From NCBI GenBank assembly GCA_036499395.1, contig DASYDW010000010.1:75668-139667 (forward strand): 64,000 bases of DNA. Reading direction: 5' to 3'. The translations under genes were made by a program, and so were the position numbers. The notes under the pieces were generated by a model. The model was not told the origin of the DNA. It searched no databases and saw nothing but the letters and a program-made list of their open reading frames with translations. Below, piece after piece: positions 38,973-47,034 of this stretch; within the stretch, counting starts at the first letter, position 1; each line of letters opens with the position of its first letter. The stretch is from Pirellulales bacterium (GTDB taxonomy: Bacteria > Planctomycetota > Planctomycetia > Pirellulales > JACPPG01).

Positions 38973-39875
38973 TTAGTGCGGATGCACCGCAGCGCCGATA
39001 AACAGGGCCGACAAGAACGTAAAAATGTACGCCTGCAAGAAGGCGACAAACAACTCCAACAGATTCAAGGCAGTCGCCCCCAGCACGCTGGCGGGCATAA
39101 CACCCCAAAACGCCGCCGAGCCAGCGCTCGCGGCGATGAACGCTACGATCACGGCCAACACCAAGTGGCCGGCCATCATGTTGGCCAGAAGACGCACGGC
39201 CAACACGAAATGCTTAATGACCAGACCCAGCATTTCGATGGCGAAGATCATCGGCACCAATAGGACCGCCAGCGGACCAGGAAGATCCATGTGCGGCACC
39301 TGCGACTTGAAGAAACCGACAAAGCCGGATTGCTTCATGCCCGAGCCGACAACCGTGGCGAAGGTGATAAATGCCAAGGCGCCGGTCGTGGCCAGCGATC
39401 CGGTGGCCGAGCCGGCCCAGGGGACCAGCCCTAGCAAGTTGCAGCCCAGCACGAAGAAGAACAACGTCCACAAAAACGGCAGAAAGCGATCCGCGTCGTG
39501 GTCGCCAATGGCGGGGCGCGCGACGTCATCGCGAATGTACAGGAGCATCGCCTCGAGCAGGTTCCACGCCCGCCCCTTGGGGCGATCACCGGCGGACATC
39601 TTGTTCGCCAGCCGGATAAACACGACGGCGACGACTAACGCCACGATCAATTCGAGCAGCATGAACTTCGTAAACTTCAGCTCAATCGGCTCGAAGATGT
39701 TGATCTTGTCGACCGACAAAACCCCGGTCTTGCCGCTCCACAGAGGTTGGTCCATCCGCAAGGGTTGCGGGAGGATGATCTTTCCGCTGGGAACGACACT
39801 CGTCGAAACCTCGATATGATCGGCATCCTGGACGTGGCCAAACAGATGCCCCGGATCGAATACGTCACTAGCCAT
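38973..39875 (-). CDS. atpB: ATP synthase Fo a subunit
   Basis: Subunit a holds the ion half-channels next to the c ring. The 300 residues have a hydrophilic N-terminus (about 1-70), then five to six membrane helices. The essential Arg lies in FVLAVRLLANMMAGH and the family segment FLPFLWTLFFFVLGCNLLGLVP is intact. The C-terminal end LELFVAFLQAYIFTFLSALFIGAAVHPH is typical. It starts three bases after the atpI stop, as expected for one transcript. Confidence 0.96.
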   Translation of the reverse strand: MASDVFDPGHLFGHVQDADHIEVSTSVVPSGKIILPQPLRMDQPLWSGKTGVLSVDKINIFEPIELKFTKFMLLELIVALVVAVVFIRLANKMSAGDRPKGRAWNLLEAMLLYIRDDVARPAIGDHDADRFLPFLWTLFFFVLGCNLLGLVPWAGSATGSLATTGALAFITFATVVGSGMKQSGFVGFFKSQVPHMDLPGPLAVLLVPMIFAIEMLGLVIKHFVLAVRLLANMMAGHLVLAVIVAFIAASAGSAAFWGVMPASVLGATALNLLELFVAFLQAYIFTFLSALFIGAAVHPH

Positions 39876-39877
39876 GA

Positions 39878-40309
39878 CTATCCCTTCCTCGACAACGAGG
39901 CCAGCGAAATCCGTCCGACCGACAACCAGGTGTCGACAGCCAGCGTGACCATGTAAAAGCCGATCACATAGAAAACCGCACCGGCGTCCGTCAGCGGCCC
40001 GCGGCGAAAGCCGATCGCCATGCAGAAGACCAGCGGCGGCGCCATTCGCAGCAACATCGCGATCAGCGTGGCGTGAAACGGTTGACCGGCCCCTGCGAGC
40101 CAGATGGCGGTGAACTGAGCACTAATAGTCGCCGCGGCACAGACCAGCGCCGCAATGCCTGCGGCAACGAGCCCGTCCTGACCTTGCAAGGCAAACACAA
40201 GCGGCGCCACGACCAGGTAGCTGGCGGTCATCCAGAGCGCGACGGCGCGAGCATGGCGAACCCAGCTCACCAGGCAGTCGCTGCTCGTCGAGGTATCGTG
40301 GCCGTTCAC
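39878..40309 (-). CDS. atpI: ATP synthase protein I-like membrane subunit
   Basis: The 143-residue protein has four hydrophobic helices with the layout of AtpI-type assembly or ion-channel helpers: AVALWMTASYLVVAPLVFAL, GLVAAGIAALVCAAA, MLLRMAPPLVFCMAIGF and FYVIGFYMVTLAVDTWL. AtpI is thought to help assemble the c ring or supply Mg2+. I start it at GTG 40309, whose bases overlap the atpZ stop as GTGA. The overlap and the match to its helical pattern favour this over a longer frame reaching 40522. Sequence conservation of AtpI is low, so the symbol rests on topology and on its place between atpZ and atpB. Confidence 0.75.
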   Translation of the reverse strand: MNGHDTSTSSDCLVSWVRHARAVALWMTASYLVVAPLVFALQGQDGLVAAGIAALVCAAATISAQFTAIWLAGAGQPFHATLIAMLLRMAPPLVFCMAIGFRRGPLTDAGAVFYVIGFYMVTLAVDTWLSVGRISLASLSRKG

Positions 40310-40572
40310 GGTCCGCGTTGTTCCCGATCGTCGTTGGAACCTGATCTCGGTCGCTGTGGCGACCGCGTGATTCGCAACAATTGCCACATGGCGAATGAAC
40401 CGCCCAGGGCAAATCCCAAAAGTGTAAACAGCGCCTTTGTTCCCAGTCGGCCATCCAGCCAGATACCGGCCAGCCCGGGCACCACCATCTCGATCGCCAG
40501 CGTCATGATGCGGGTCGCCCATTGCGACGCGATGACGATTGGCGATTGGTCAGGAGGAGGCTTCGTGGGCAC
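40306..40572 (-). CDS. atpZ: AtpZ-type F1Fo accessory protein
   Basis: The 88-residue protein has two membrane helices (about 22-40 and 47-66) joined by the short loop IWLDGRLGTKALF. The pattern W-L-D-x-x-L-G-T is the hallmark of AtpZ proteins, which pair with AtpI at the head of atp operons and are linked to Mg2+/Ca2+ supply or c-ring assembly. The start is GTG 40572; no ATG lies upstream in frame before a stop. Downstream, atpI begins inside its stop codon. Confidence 0.8.
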   Translation of the reverse strand: MPTKPPPDQSPIVIASQWATRIMTLAIEMVVPGLAGIWLDGRLGTKALFTLLGFALGGSFAMWQLLRITRSPQRPRSGSNDDREQRGP

Positions 40573-40755
40573 GCCCAGATCCGCCGACGGAGTTTTGCAA
40601 AGATGCTGTGAAAACGCCTAAATAAACACCCAAAACGTATTTGCTTGTCCAAAAACCCCGGGCCCAGCAAGGACCCCCAAAGAAGTGCCACGGAGCGGAC
40701 TCCGGGCAAGAGCTGGCAACGACCCAAAATGCCGGCTGCAATCGAACTTAACGGG

Positions 40756-40784
40756 ACTGTAATCCGCTGTTTTCAGAGTGTCAA
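40756..40784 (-). promoter_or_regulatory. Likely sigma-70-type promoter of the atp operon
   Basis: On the minus strand a perfect TTGACA (plus-strand 40779-40784) is followed after 17 bases by TACAGT (40756-40761, four of six matches). Transcription would start near 40749, leaving a leader of about 175 bases before the atpZ GTG. It is the best promoter I can see in this spacer. Confidence 0.5.
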
Positions 40785-40890
40785 CGGGCTGGCGATCGGA
40801 ATTCGTGTTTTTTTTCACAAAGTCTTGGAACGGGCCACAAATCCTTTCCATTAGGCGTTTTCGGTCAGCGCCTCTCGGCCGAGCCCCGGT

Positions 40891-40931
40891 ACCATTGGGG
40901 GTGCCGCGACGGGGGCCCTGTCGCCAATGGT
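40891..40931. other. Nested inverted repeat, possible RNA structure or operator
   Basis: ACCATTGG at 40891-40898 pairs perfectly with CCAATGGT at 40924-40931, and within it CGAC (40907-40910) pairs with GTCG (40920-40923). The right stems are adjacent while the left ones are split by an eight-base bulge. There is no T-run, so it is not a terminator. Confidence 0.4.
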
Positions 40932-41483
40932 TCGCCGAAATTGGATGGATTTCGACACTCGGAAACGCGCTCCCTAACCCTCATTCGTGGGGTCGCAATT
41001 CAGCCTTCATTGCCAGCATCTAAGTCCAAGTGCGAGAACAACCTATCGATGGTTGAGGTGCTGTCATCAGAAAGGCCTTCCAAGGGGCAAACTAGTTGCA
41101 ATATAAGCGGCCGTTGATTACATTACAGTTCTGCGATATGCCGGCCCTCGCTCCGCATGAAGGGGGGATAGCCGGGGAGGCGGGTCGCATCGCGTATTGG
41201 AGAACGTGATCGAACGTCAAAGGTGAGTATTGCAGGGGAAAGCGGCCTCTCGAGAATGACGCAAGCGGCCTGCCTAACGGCCGTGGAACCCCCTTTTTAG
41301 TTTTCTGTCGGAGTTGAACTCGCTGTCCGGAGCTTCGCTCGAACGAGCGGCGCATCGGTAGCAGCGGGCATCGCCCTTGGGTACGGACTGCCAAACGGGC
41401 GCAGTGTGTGAACCGGTCAGGGATGGCTCAAGAAACCCCACGGCGCCTCAGGCCGCCGCTCGACGCATCCCGGAGACAGTCCG

Positions 41484-42869
41484 TTGATTAACGTAGCCGC
41501 GCTCAACAGTCGTTCGTGTAAAGATCTGGCGGAGATGGCCAAGAAGCGCGGCGTGCGCGGCTGGCATTCGATGCGTAAGGATCAACTCGTCAAGGCTTTG
41601 TCCCGGCTGGCCAAGGCCCCTGCGAAATCTCGCACGGCGGCGCCGCGGCCGACGACTTCCCGTCCGGCTACCGCTCGGCCCACAGGAGTTCGCCCAACGA
41701 CTGTCGCCGTGGCTGCCACGCGTAAGTCAAATGGTGCTGTATCGATTGGATCGCCCTCGAAGGGCTCAGTATCGAACGGCTCACTTTCTAAGAGCTCGCT
41801 GTCCAACGGGTCGCTTGCGAAAAGCGCCGGTTCTAGTGGTTCGCTCTCAAAGAGCTCACTGGCGAATGGCACACTTTCCAAGAGCTCATTGTCCAATGGA
41901 ACGAATGGCTCGTTGGCCAGCACACCTGTCCGACCGGTTCGTAAGCCGCAACCGCGCATTGTGGAGAAGCCCAAGGATCCGGCCGTCGTCAAACGTCTGC
42001 AGATCGCAAAAGAGAAGCTAAATCGCTGGAAAAACCTGGCTTTCCAATCCCCGGACAAATCGCAGGGGGAAGTGAAGGACCGGCTCGTGGCGATGGTCCG
42101 CGACTCGTTCTGGCTGCACGCCTACTGGGAACTGACACGCACCGGCGTAGAACGGGCCGAGGCGGCGATGGGACGCGAATGGCACGGCGCACGGCCAGTG
42201 CTGCGTGTGTTCGAGGTCTCAGGCGGTGGCGGATCGACGACGACTGCCGAGCGTCTGTGGCGCACCATTGAAATCCATGGCGGCGTTAACAACTGGTACA
42301 TCGACGTCGTTGACCCACCGAAGAGCTATCGGCTGGACATCGGCTACTTGTCGGCCGAGGGCAAATTTTTCGTACTCTGCCGCAGCAACGTTGTCAGCAC
42401 CCCGGTGCCCGGCACCAGTGATGCGATCGACGGCAATTGGGCGGCCGTGGCCGAGGACTTCGAGAAGGTCTATGCTCTCAGTGGTGGGTATTCCGCCGAA
42501 GGACCGAACCTGGAGTTGCAGGAACTCTTCGAAGAGCGGCTGCGTCGCCCGATGGGTTCGCCCATGTCGACCCGGTTTGGACCGGGGGCCGAAGCGCTGG
42601 GCAAGAAGCGTGAGTTTCACTTCGAGCTCGACGCCGAGTTGATCGTTTTCGGCGCCACCGAGCCTGACGCTCACGTGACGCTGCAAGGCGATCCCGTGCG
42701 GCTCCGCCCCGATGGCACGTTCACGGTCCGATTCAGCTTGCCGAACTGTCGGCAAGTGATTCCGGCCGTGGCCAGCAGCGCCAACGGTCTCGAGCAGCGT
42801 ACCGTGGTTTTGGCCGTCGAGCGCAATACCAAAACGATGGAACCGTTGGTTCGCGACGCGAACGACTAG
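41484..42869 (+). CDS. Rho-N/SAP-like and DUF4912 protein with Ser-rich repeat linker
   Basis: The 461-residue protein starts at TTG 41484 with CGGAGA at a good distance before it. Residues 1-35 (LNSRSCKDLAEMAKKRGVRGW, then LVKAL) form a Rho-N/SAP-type helix-turn-helix expected to bind nucleic acid. A basic Thr/Ala/Pro/Arg segment (about 36-75) and a low-complexity linker (about 85-150) built of S-L-S-K-S-S-L-S-N-G units follow. The second half (about 190-455) is DUF4912, with DSFWLHAYWELT and a later VFGATEPDAHVTLQGDPVRLRPDGTF-type beta-rich segment. Proteins with this build exist in planctomycetes and cyanobacteria, function unknown. The serine repeats may be disordered or modified. Confidence 0.8.
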   Translation: MINVAALNSRSCKDLAEMAKKRGVRGWHSMRKDQLVKALSRLAKAPAKSRTAAPRPTTSRPATARPTGVRPTTVAVAATRKSNGAVSIGSPSKGSVSNGSLSKSSLSNGSLAKSAGSSGSLSKSSLANGTLSKSSLSNGTNGSLASTPVRPVRKPQPRIVEKPKDPAVVKRLQIAKEKLNRWKNLAFQSPDKSQGEVKDRLVAMVRDSFWLHAYWELTRTGVERAEAAMGREWHGARPVLRVFEVSGGGGSTTTAERLWRTIEIHGGVNNWYIDVVDPPKSYRLDIGYLSAEGKFFVLCRSNVVSTPVPGTSDAIDGNWAAVAEDFEKVYALSGGYSAEGPNLELQELFEERLRRPMGSPMSTRFGPGAEALGKKREFHFELDAELIVFGATEPDAHVTLQGDPVRLRPDGTFTVRFSLPNCRQVIPAVASSANGLEQRTVVLAVERNTKTMEPLVRDAND

Positions 42870-43229
42870 CCAGGCAAGCTGGCGAATTGTCTGTCGATTT
42901 TCGCTCGCGAGGCTCGGGGCGCGCGTTGTTCGCGCGGCCCTTTCGCTGGCCGATTGTAGCCAGGTTCCAGCTACTGGCAGCCGGCCGCTTGCGCCAGCGG
43001 GTTTGCCGGTGCCCGGCCCCTATCCCTGTAGCAGGGCTGTGGGCTATCTTTGTAGGTGTCGGCAACGACGACTTCAGCCCGTCGGTATCCCGTCTTTTTG
43101 TCGCGAGCCGCGGTATACAATTCGCTCGCTTGCGGCAGGAAAATCCGTCGCGGCATTACCCTACAACGGCCGCCTGGCGATCGGAATTTGCCCCGGCCGA
43201 ACTCGCCCCAGTTCAACCTCGAAAACGAC
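42870..43229. other. Spacer between DUF4912 gene and UVR-motif gene
   Basis: No gene is seen. A GC-rich hairpin at 42917-42943 may end transcription from the left. GTATACAAT at 43113-43121 contains TACAAT, a five-of-six -10 box, but no -35 box at normal distance. The last 170 bases can be read in frame with the next gene from a GTG at 43056, but the sequence there has no family resemblance and is better taken as leader. Confidence 0.45.
42917..42943 (+). terminator. Possible intrinsic terminator after the DUF4912 gene
   Basis: CGCGCG, loop TTGTT, CGCGCG forms a strong hairpin extended by GGG on the left and CCC on the right past a one-base bulge; TTT follows. The T-run is short, so efficiency is uncertain. 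Confidence 0.4.
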
Positions 43230-44021
43230 GTGTCACGAGATATCTCTAACATCTTGAATGGGTGGGACTTCGACCCCGAGCGGGTGTCCGTGCGCCTCGT
43301 TACGGGCGAAGACGGCCGGGAGAAGATCCAGTTGCGGCTGGACCTGGGCCTGCTGCAAATGGAGATCGACGGCCGTCCCGATGGTCAACGTCCCGAGGGG
43401 CGCGATTCCTGGCTCGACTTCTATCGGCAGGCTCAACAGGCCCACGACAAGGCCAACCCCGACTTGGCCCCGTTCACGCTTTCGGACGCGGATTGCGAAC
43501 AGTTGTTGCGCGAGGGGGTGCAGTACTACCACCGCTACCTCAGCTTCTGGCACCTCGAGCGTTACGAATTGTGCGCGCGCGACACGCGACGGAACTTGAT
43601 CCTCTTCAAGTTCGTGCGCGATCATGCCAAGAACGAGCGCGATCGACTCCGTTTCGACCAGTGGCGACCGTACGTGACCATGATGCACTCGCGTGCTGTG
43701 GCCACGCCGTTCGTCGAACTCGGCGATTTTCCGACCGCCGTGACGGCGATCGACGCGGGGATCCGCGATATTCGAGACTTCCTCGAAGAATACGGCCAAT
43801 CCGAAAAGGCCGACGAGTGCGCGGAGTTGGTGCAACTGGTGCGCTGGCGCGATGAGCTGGCAGCCAAAACTCCCGCGCCGCTGTTAAGTTCGCCCAGCGA
43901 CGAACTGTCAGGCCTGCGGCGAAAGCTGGCTGAGGCCGTACGCGACGAGCGCTTCGAAGAGGCCGCCCAACTGCGCGACGAGATTCGCCGGAGTTCGCCC
44001 AGCAACGAGCCGCAATCCTAG
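43230..44021 (+). CDS. UVR-motif (UvrB/UvrC-like) domain protein
   Basis: From GTG 43230 the protein has 263 residues. The N-terminal part (about 1-60; SRDISNILNGWDFDPE, VSVRLVTGEDGREKIQLRLDLGLLQMEIDGRP) is well ordered. A helical middle (about 75-210) includes YYHRYLSFWHLERYELCARDTRRNL. The end carries one UVR motif (about 225-255; LRRKLAEAVRDERFEEAAQLRDEIR), the UvrB-UvrC contact motif also seen in McsA-like regulators. No nuclease or helicase domain is present, so it is not a repair enzyme itself. The longer frame from 43056 lacks family similarity in its extra residues. Confidence 0.78.
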   Translation: MSRDISNILNGWDFDPERVSVRLVTGEDGREKIQLRLDLGLLQMEIDGRPDGQRPEGRDSWLDFYRQAQQAHDKANPDLAPFTLSDADCEQLLREGVQYYHRYLSFWHLERYELCARDTRRNLILFKFVRDHAKNERDRLRFDQWRPYVTMMHSRAVATPFVELGDFPTAVTAIDAGIRDIRDFLEEYGQSEKADECAELVQLVRWRDELAAKTPAPLLSSPSDELSGLRRKLAEAVRDERFEEAAQLRDEIRRSSPSNEPQS

Positions 44022-44469
44022 CTCCTGGCGCTCGCGTTTTTGCCGCACGACGGCTTCCTGGCGACTTGGCTGGTTTTCGTCCAGTCCGAACTATTTCTGG
44101 TTTTTGGTTGAATTGCTCGAATTCCTGCACTACGATCTGCATTCATTCACGTGGCAGTCGTCTAGACAGAGCCGCACTAGCTAATGATTTGCAGCAGCGA
44201 TTAGGTCTTCCCGGGGCACGCTAGTGACCGTTCTCTAAAGCCGCCCGCATCATGCGCCGCAGGGCGCTCGTTTGATGCACCCAGGGCTTGGCTTTCTTCC
44301 AAGATTCTCTCGGTTCGTGCGCGATGGTTTGCTTGCGCGCGATTCGAGTTTTCGCATGATTCGCCGATGGAATGGCGGTTCCCTGCGCGCAAAGGCCGCA
44401 ATGGTCACGGGGCCGCCTGTAGCAATATTCGCTCGACGACAATTGAAGAAGCATCAAAGAGGGCACATC
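44022..44469. other. Spacer upstream of the repeat PEP-CTERM gene
   Basis: I see no gene. The first half is A/T-richer than the surroundings (TTTCTGGTTTTTGGTTG near 44094). An in-frame ATG at 44272 could lengthen the next protein by 66 residues, but the signal peptide begins at 44470, where AGAGGG precedes the ATG, so this region is more likely leader and promoter. No clear -10/-35 pair was found. Confidence 0.45.
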
Positions 44470-46794
44470 ATGATTCGATACGCACGGTTTCGAACCGTAC
44501 CACAACCGTTAATTGCGATCGCACTCGTCATACTCGGCGGTCTGACCAACGACGGCTTCGCCGATGATTATGGCGCGGCAGTTGTGAGTGGTCCGTGGAC
44601 CAACGCCGCGACGTGGACTCCCGCCGGTGGCCCTCCTGGTGCGGCGGACAATGCCTACATCGGCGGTTCCTTTCCCGCGGGGACGTTATCGACGGCCACA
44701 GTGAACCTGACCGCCGATCAGTCGGTTGCAAATCTCAACCTGGGGCGCGACGGGGCGGGCATCGGGACGCTCGATTTGAACGGGTTCAATCTCTCGGTCG
44801 GCAATACAATCACAATCGGGCAATTTGGTGGCACCGGAGTCATCACGCGCACCGGGGGTGGCACGTTTTCCACAGCAAGTTTGGCAGTTCAAAACGGTAA
44901 CGCTTTGATTTTGCAATCCGGCGATACCATTTCCGCAACCGCGCAAGTTTTGTCAGGTGCCCACCTTTCGACAGCCGCATCGACAAACATCTCGCAGGGC
45001 GTCGCTGTCTTCGACGCCGGCAGCCAATTGACGCTCGGCGCAAATCTGTCGCTCTCGCAAGATCTGGATATGCGCGGTACGGGCGCCACGCCGGCCACGG
45101 TCGACGCCGCCGGGCACAACATTTCGGCCAACAACATTTACATCGGCCGGTTCAACACGTCGGGCCAGATTCTGAATCGTGGCACGATCACGGCTGCCGC
45201 TGGACTATTCGTTGATCGTTCAAATTTCACGTTCAATGCCGGGGACTCGGCTTCGACCGTCGGCGCCGCCGACGGTGCCATCGTCAATCTCAATGCGGCG
45301 ACGGCAGCCAACAACATACAGATCCAAAGCGGCGGTCAGCTCACGACCGTTGCCGCAGGCAATGTCAGCCAAGGCGTAACGGTGTTCGACGCTGGCAGCC
45401 AGCTAACGCTGGGCGCCAACATGACGCTGTCGCAGGATCTGGATATCCGCGGAACGGGGGCCTCGCCGGCCACGGTCGACGCCGCCGGGCACAACATCTC
45501 GGCCAACAACATTTACATCGGCCGGTTCAACACGTCGGGCCAGATTCTGAATCGCGGCACGATCACGGCAGCCGCAGGGTTGTTCGTCGATCGTTCGAAT
45601 TTCAACTTCAACGCCGGCGATTCAGCTTCGACCGTCGGCGCCGCCGATGGTGCCATCGTCAATCTCAACGCGGCGACGGCAGCCAACAACATTCAGATCC
45701 AAAGCGGCGGTCAGGTCACGACCGCGGCCGCAGGTAACGTCAGCCAAGGCGTCCTCATACAAGACGCCGGCAGCCAACTGACGCTGGGCGCGAATATGAC
45801 ACTGTCGCAGGACCTGGATATCCGCGGAACGGGGGCCTCGCCGGGCACGGTTGACGCCGCCGGGCACAACATCTCGGCGAATAACATCTACATCGGCCGT
45901 TTCAACACGTCGGGCCAGATTCTGAATCGTGGCACGATCACGGCCGCCGCCGGGTTGTTCGTCGATCGTTCGAACTTTAACTTCAACGCCAGTGATTCGG
46001 CCTCGACGCTGGGCGCCAGTAACGGTGCCATCGTTAATCTCAATGCGGCGACGGCGCTTAACAATATTCAGATCCAAAGCGGCGGTCAGGTCACGACCGC
46101 GGCCGCAGGCAATGTCAGCCAAGGCGTCCTCATACAAGACGCCAGCAGCCAACTGACTCTGGGCGCCAATATGACGCTGTCGCAGGACCTGGATATCCGC
46201 GGTACCGGCGCCTCGCCGGGCACGGTTGACGCCGCCGGTCACGACATAACGGCGAACAATATGTTCATCGGGCGCTTTGGCACCGCGGGGCAACTCCTCA
46301 ATGACGGTGCCGTGACGGTAAACAGCGATCTGTCGATCGATAGCAGCACCGTGACCCTGCACGGCGGTAACGATCAGGTGAAAGGAAATCTGCAACTCGA
46401 CCTGGCGTCGTCGTTAACGATTCAACAGGCCATTGGAGGTCTGACGGGTCTGACGCTGGGAGGCAGTTCGCTCAGCATTCTGGACACCAGCGTGTTGCAT
46501 CTCGACTTCGACAGTTCGGTCGTGCCCGGCCTGGATTGGGTATTTCGCTGGGCCAACCCCGGCAGCGGAGACCGTGTGGCAGCGATCGACGGGCTCATTA
46601 GTTCAGGCCTGATCACGGTCTCGGGTAACCCCCTCGCCTACAACGTGTTTAACGGCGGCGATGGCTACACCTACGTCGGTTACTCGGCAGCGCCCGAGCC
46701 TTCGACCGTCGCCCTGTTTGGCATGGGGATCGGCCTGGTCGCCATTTCTGTCCGGCGACGTTCCAAGAGGTTGCCGCGCGGAGAGTCGTCCTGA
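44470..46794 (+). CDS. Secreted repeat protein with PEP-CTERM signal (beta-helix/autotransporter-like)
   Basis: The 774-residue protein has a signal peptide (about 1-36, ending DGFADD). An N-terminal segment resembling passenger-associated repeats follows (GPWTNAATWTPAGGPP, then ATVNLTADQSVANLNLG). Four copies of a 125-residue unit follow, each with DAGSQLTLGANMTLSQ, DIRGTGASP, AAGHNISANNIYIGRF and, in the first three, ITAAAGLFVDRSNF. The fourth copy breaks off after about 75 residues. The C-terminal part ends in PEP-CTERM: APEPSTVALF, a hydrophobic helix and RRRSKRL. The Asn/Thr/Gly-rich pattern suggests a right-handed beta-helix. It is probably a surface or matrix protein sorted by an exosortase coded elsewhere. 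A clear terminator follows. Confidence 0.85.
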   Translation: MIRYARFRTVPQPLIAIALVILGGLTNDGFADDYGAAVVSGPWTNAATWTPAGGPPGAADNAYIGGSFPAGTLSTATVNLTADQSVANLNLGRDGAGIGTLDLNGFNLSVGNTITIGQFGGTGVITRTGGGTFSTASLAVQNGNALILQSGDTISATAQVLSGAHLSTAASTNISQGVAVFDAGSQLTLGANLSLSQDLDMRGTGATPATVDAAGHNISANNIYIGRFNTSGQILNRGTITAAAGLFVDRSNFTFNAGDSASTVGAADGAIVNLNAATAANNIQIQSGGQLTTVAAGNVSQGVTVFDAGSQLTLGANMTLSQDLDIRGTGASPATVDAAGHNISANNIYIGRFNTSGQILNRGTITAAAGLFVDRSNFNFNAGDSASTVGAADGAIVNLNAATAANNIQIQSGGQVTTAAAGNVSQGVLIQDAGSQLTLGANMTLSQDLDIRGTGASPGTVDAAGHNISANNIYIGRFNTSGQILNRGTITAAAGLFVDRSNFNFNASDSASTLGASNGAIVNLNAATALNNIQIQSGGQVTTAAAGNVSQGVLIQDASSQLTLGANMTLSQDLDIRGTGASPGTVDAAGHDITANNMFIGRFGTAGQLLNDGAVTVNSDLSIDSSTVTLHGGNDQVKGNLQLDLASSLTIQQAIGGLTGLTLGGSSLSILDTSVLHLDFDSSVVPGLDWVFRWANPGSGDRVAAIDGLISSGLITVSGNPLAYNVFNGGDGYTYVGYSAAPEPSTVALFGMGIGLVAISVRRRSKRLPRGESS
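44995..46345. repeat. Four tandem 375-bp coding repeats
   Basis: Equivalent points (the GAC of the Asp-Ala-Gly-Ser motif) lie at 45013, 45388, 45763 and 46138, giving a period of exactly 375 bases, i.e. 125 codons. Copies two and three are almost identical over long stretches, which indicates recent duplication or gene conversion. The last copy diverges after about 46260. Confidence 0.9.
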
Positions 46795-46930
46795 TCCGTC
46801 GCCTCGATCCATTAGGGCGACAGCCTCGGCCAAAATCGGATCGCAAACCGGCATCAAGGTTCGCCGAGAATCGGCAGCGCGCGGCGCCGGCTTGACCCCC
46901 CACCGGGCAAGCGATACATTGCCGGTGCAT

Positions 46931-46958
46931 GCTCGGCCCAACAGCCGGGCTTTTCTTT
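46931..46958 (+). terminator. Intrinsic terminator between repeat PEP-CTERM gene and nuoA
   Basis: GCTCGGC at 46931-46937 pairs with GCCGGGC at 46944-46950 (one T-G pair) around a six-base loop, followed by TTTTCTTT. It separates the PEP-CTERM transcript from the nuo operon. Confidence 0.7.
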
Positions 46959-46965
46959 GGTCCTG

Positions 46966-46987
46966 CTTTGTGAAACGATTCACAAAG
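46966..46987. promoter_or_regulatory. CRP/FNR-family operator upstream of the nuo operon
   Basis: A perfect palindrome, CTTTGTGAA, four bases, TTCACAAAG, contains TGTGA-N6-TCACA at 46969-46984, the exact consensus of CRP-type sites. It ends 47 bases before the nuoA ATG, a position suited to control of nuo transcription. No T-run follows, so it is not a terminator. The regulator is not in the window. Confidence 0.65.
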
Positions 46988-47034
46988 TCGAGGGCTGAAG
47001 CTGGCAAACCCTTCGTCGGACTGTAGTTCGGCCT

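Larger units (their letters stand above)
40573..41483. other. Long non-coding spacer between atp operon and the Rho-N/DUF4912 gene
   Basis: About 910 bases without a believable gene on either strand; the few open frames are short and unlike any family I know. It holds the atp promoter, an AT-richer stretch (40590-40660), a T8 run at 40807-40814 without a stem, and a possible nested hairpin at 40891-40931. The right part reads toward the gene at 41484, with CGGAGA at 41470-41476 as its ribosome-binding site. It could hide a small RNA; no known RNA family was recognised. Confidence 0.5.

Noticed and set aside
39878-40522. Longer reading frame for the AtpI-like protein reaching 40522
   Set aside because: The extra residues overlap atpZ in another frame and have no membrane helices; the GTGA overlap at 40306-40309 gives a natural start.
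40807-40814. Run of eight T as a terminator
   Set aside because: No stable stem precedes it on the plus strand; only a weak GAATTC palindrome lies nearby.
41092-41394. Open frame of 100 codons (minus) in the large atp/DUF4912 spacer
   Set aside because: No family resemblance, basic and Pro/Arg/Ser-rich, no good ribosome-binding site; treated as chance.
44995-46345. Tandem repeats taken for a CRISPR-like array
   Set aside because: Unit is 375 bp, coding and without spacers; it is a protein repeat.
45622-46395. Antisense open frame of 257 codons within the 375-bp repeats
   Set aside because: It repeats only because the sense repeats do; the plus-strand protein has signal peptide and PEP-CTERM.
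46966-46987. Palindrome before nuoA taken for a second terminator
   Set aside because: It is followed by GTCGAGG without a T-run and matches a CRP-type operator exactly; the real terminator is just upstream.
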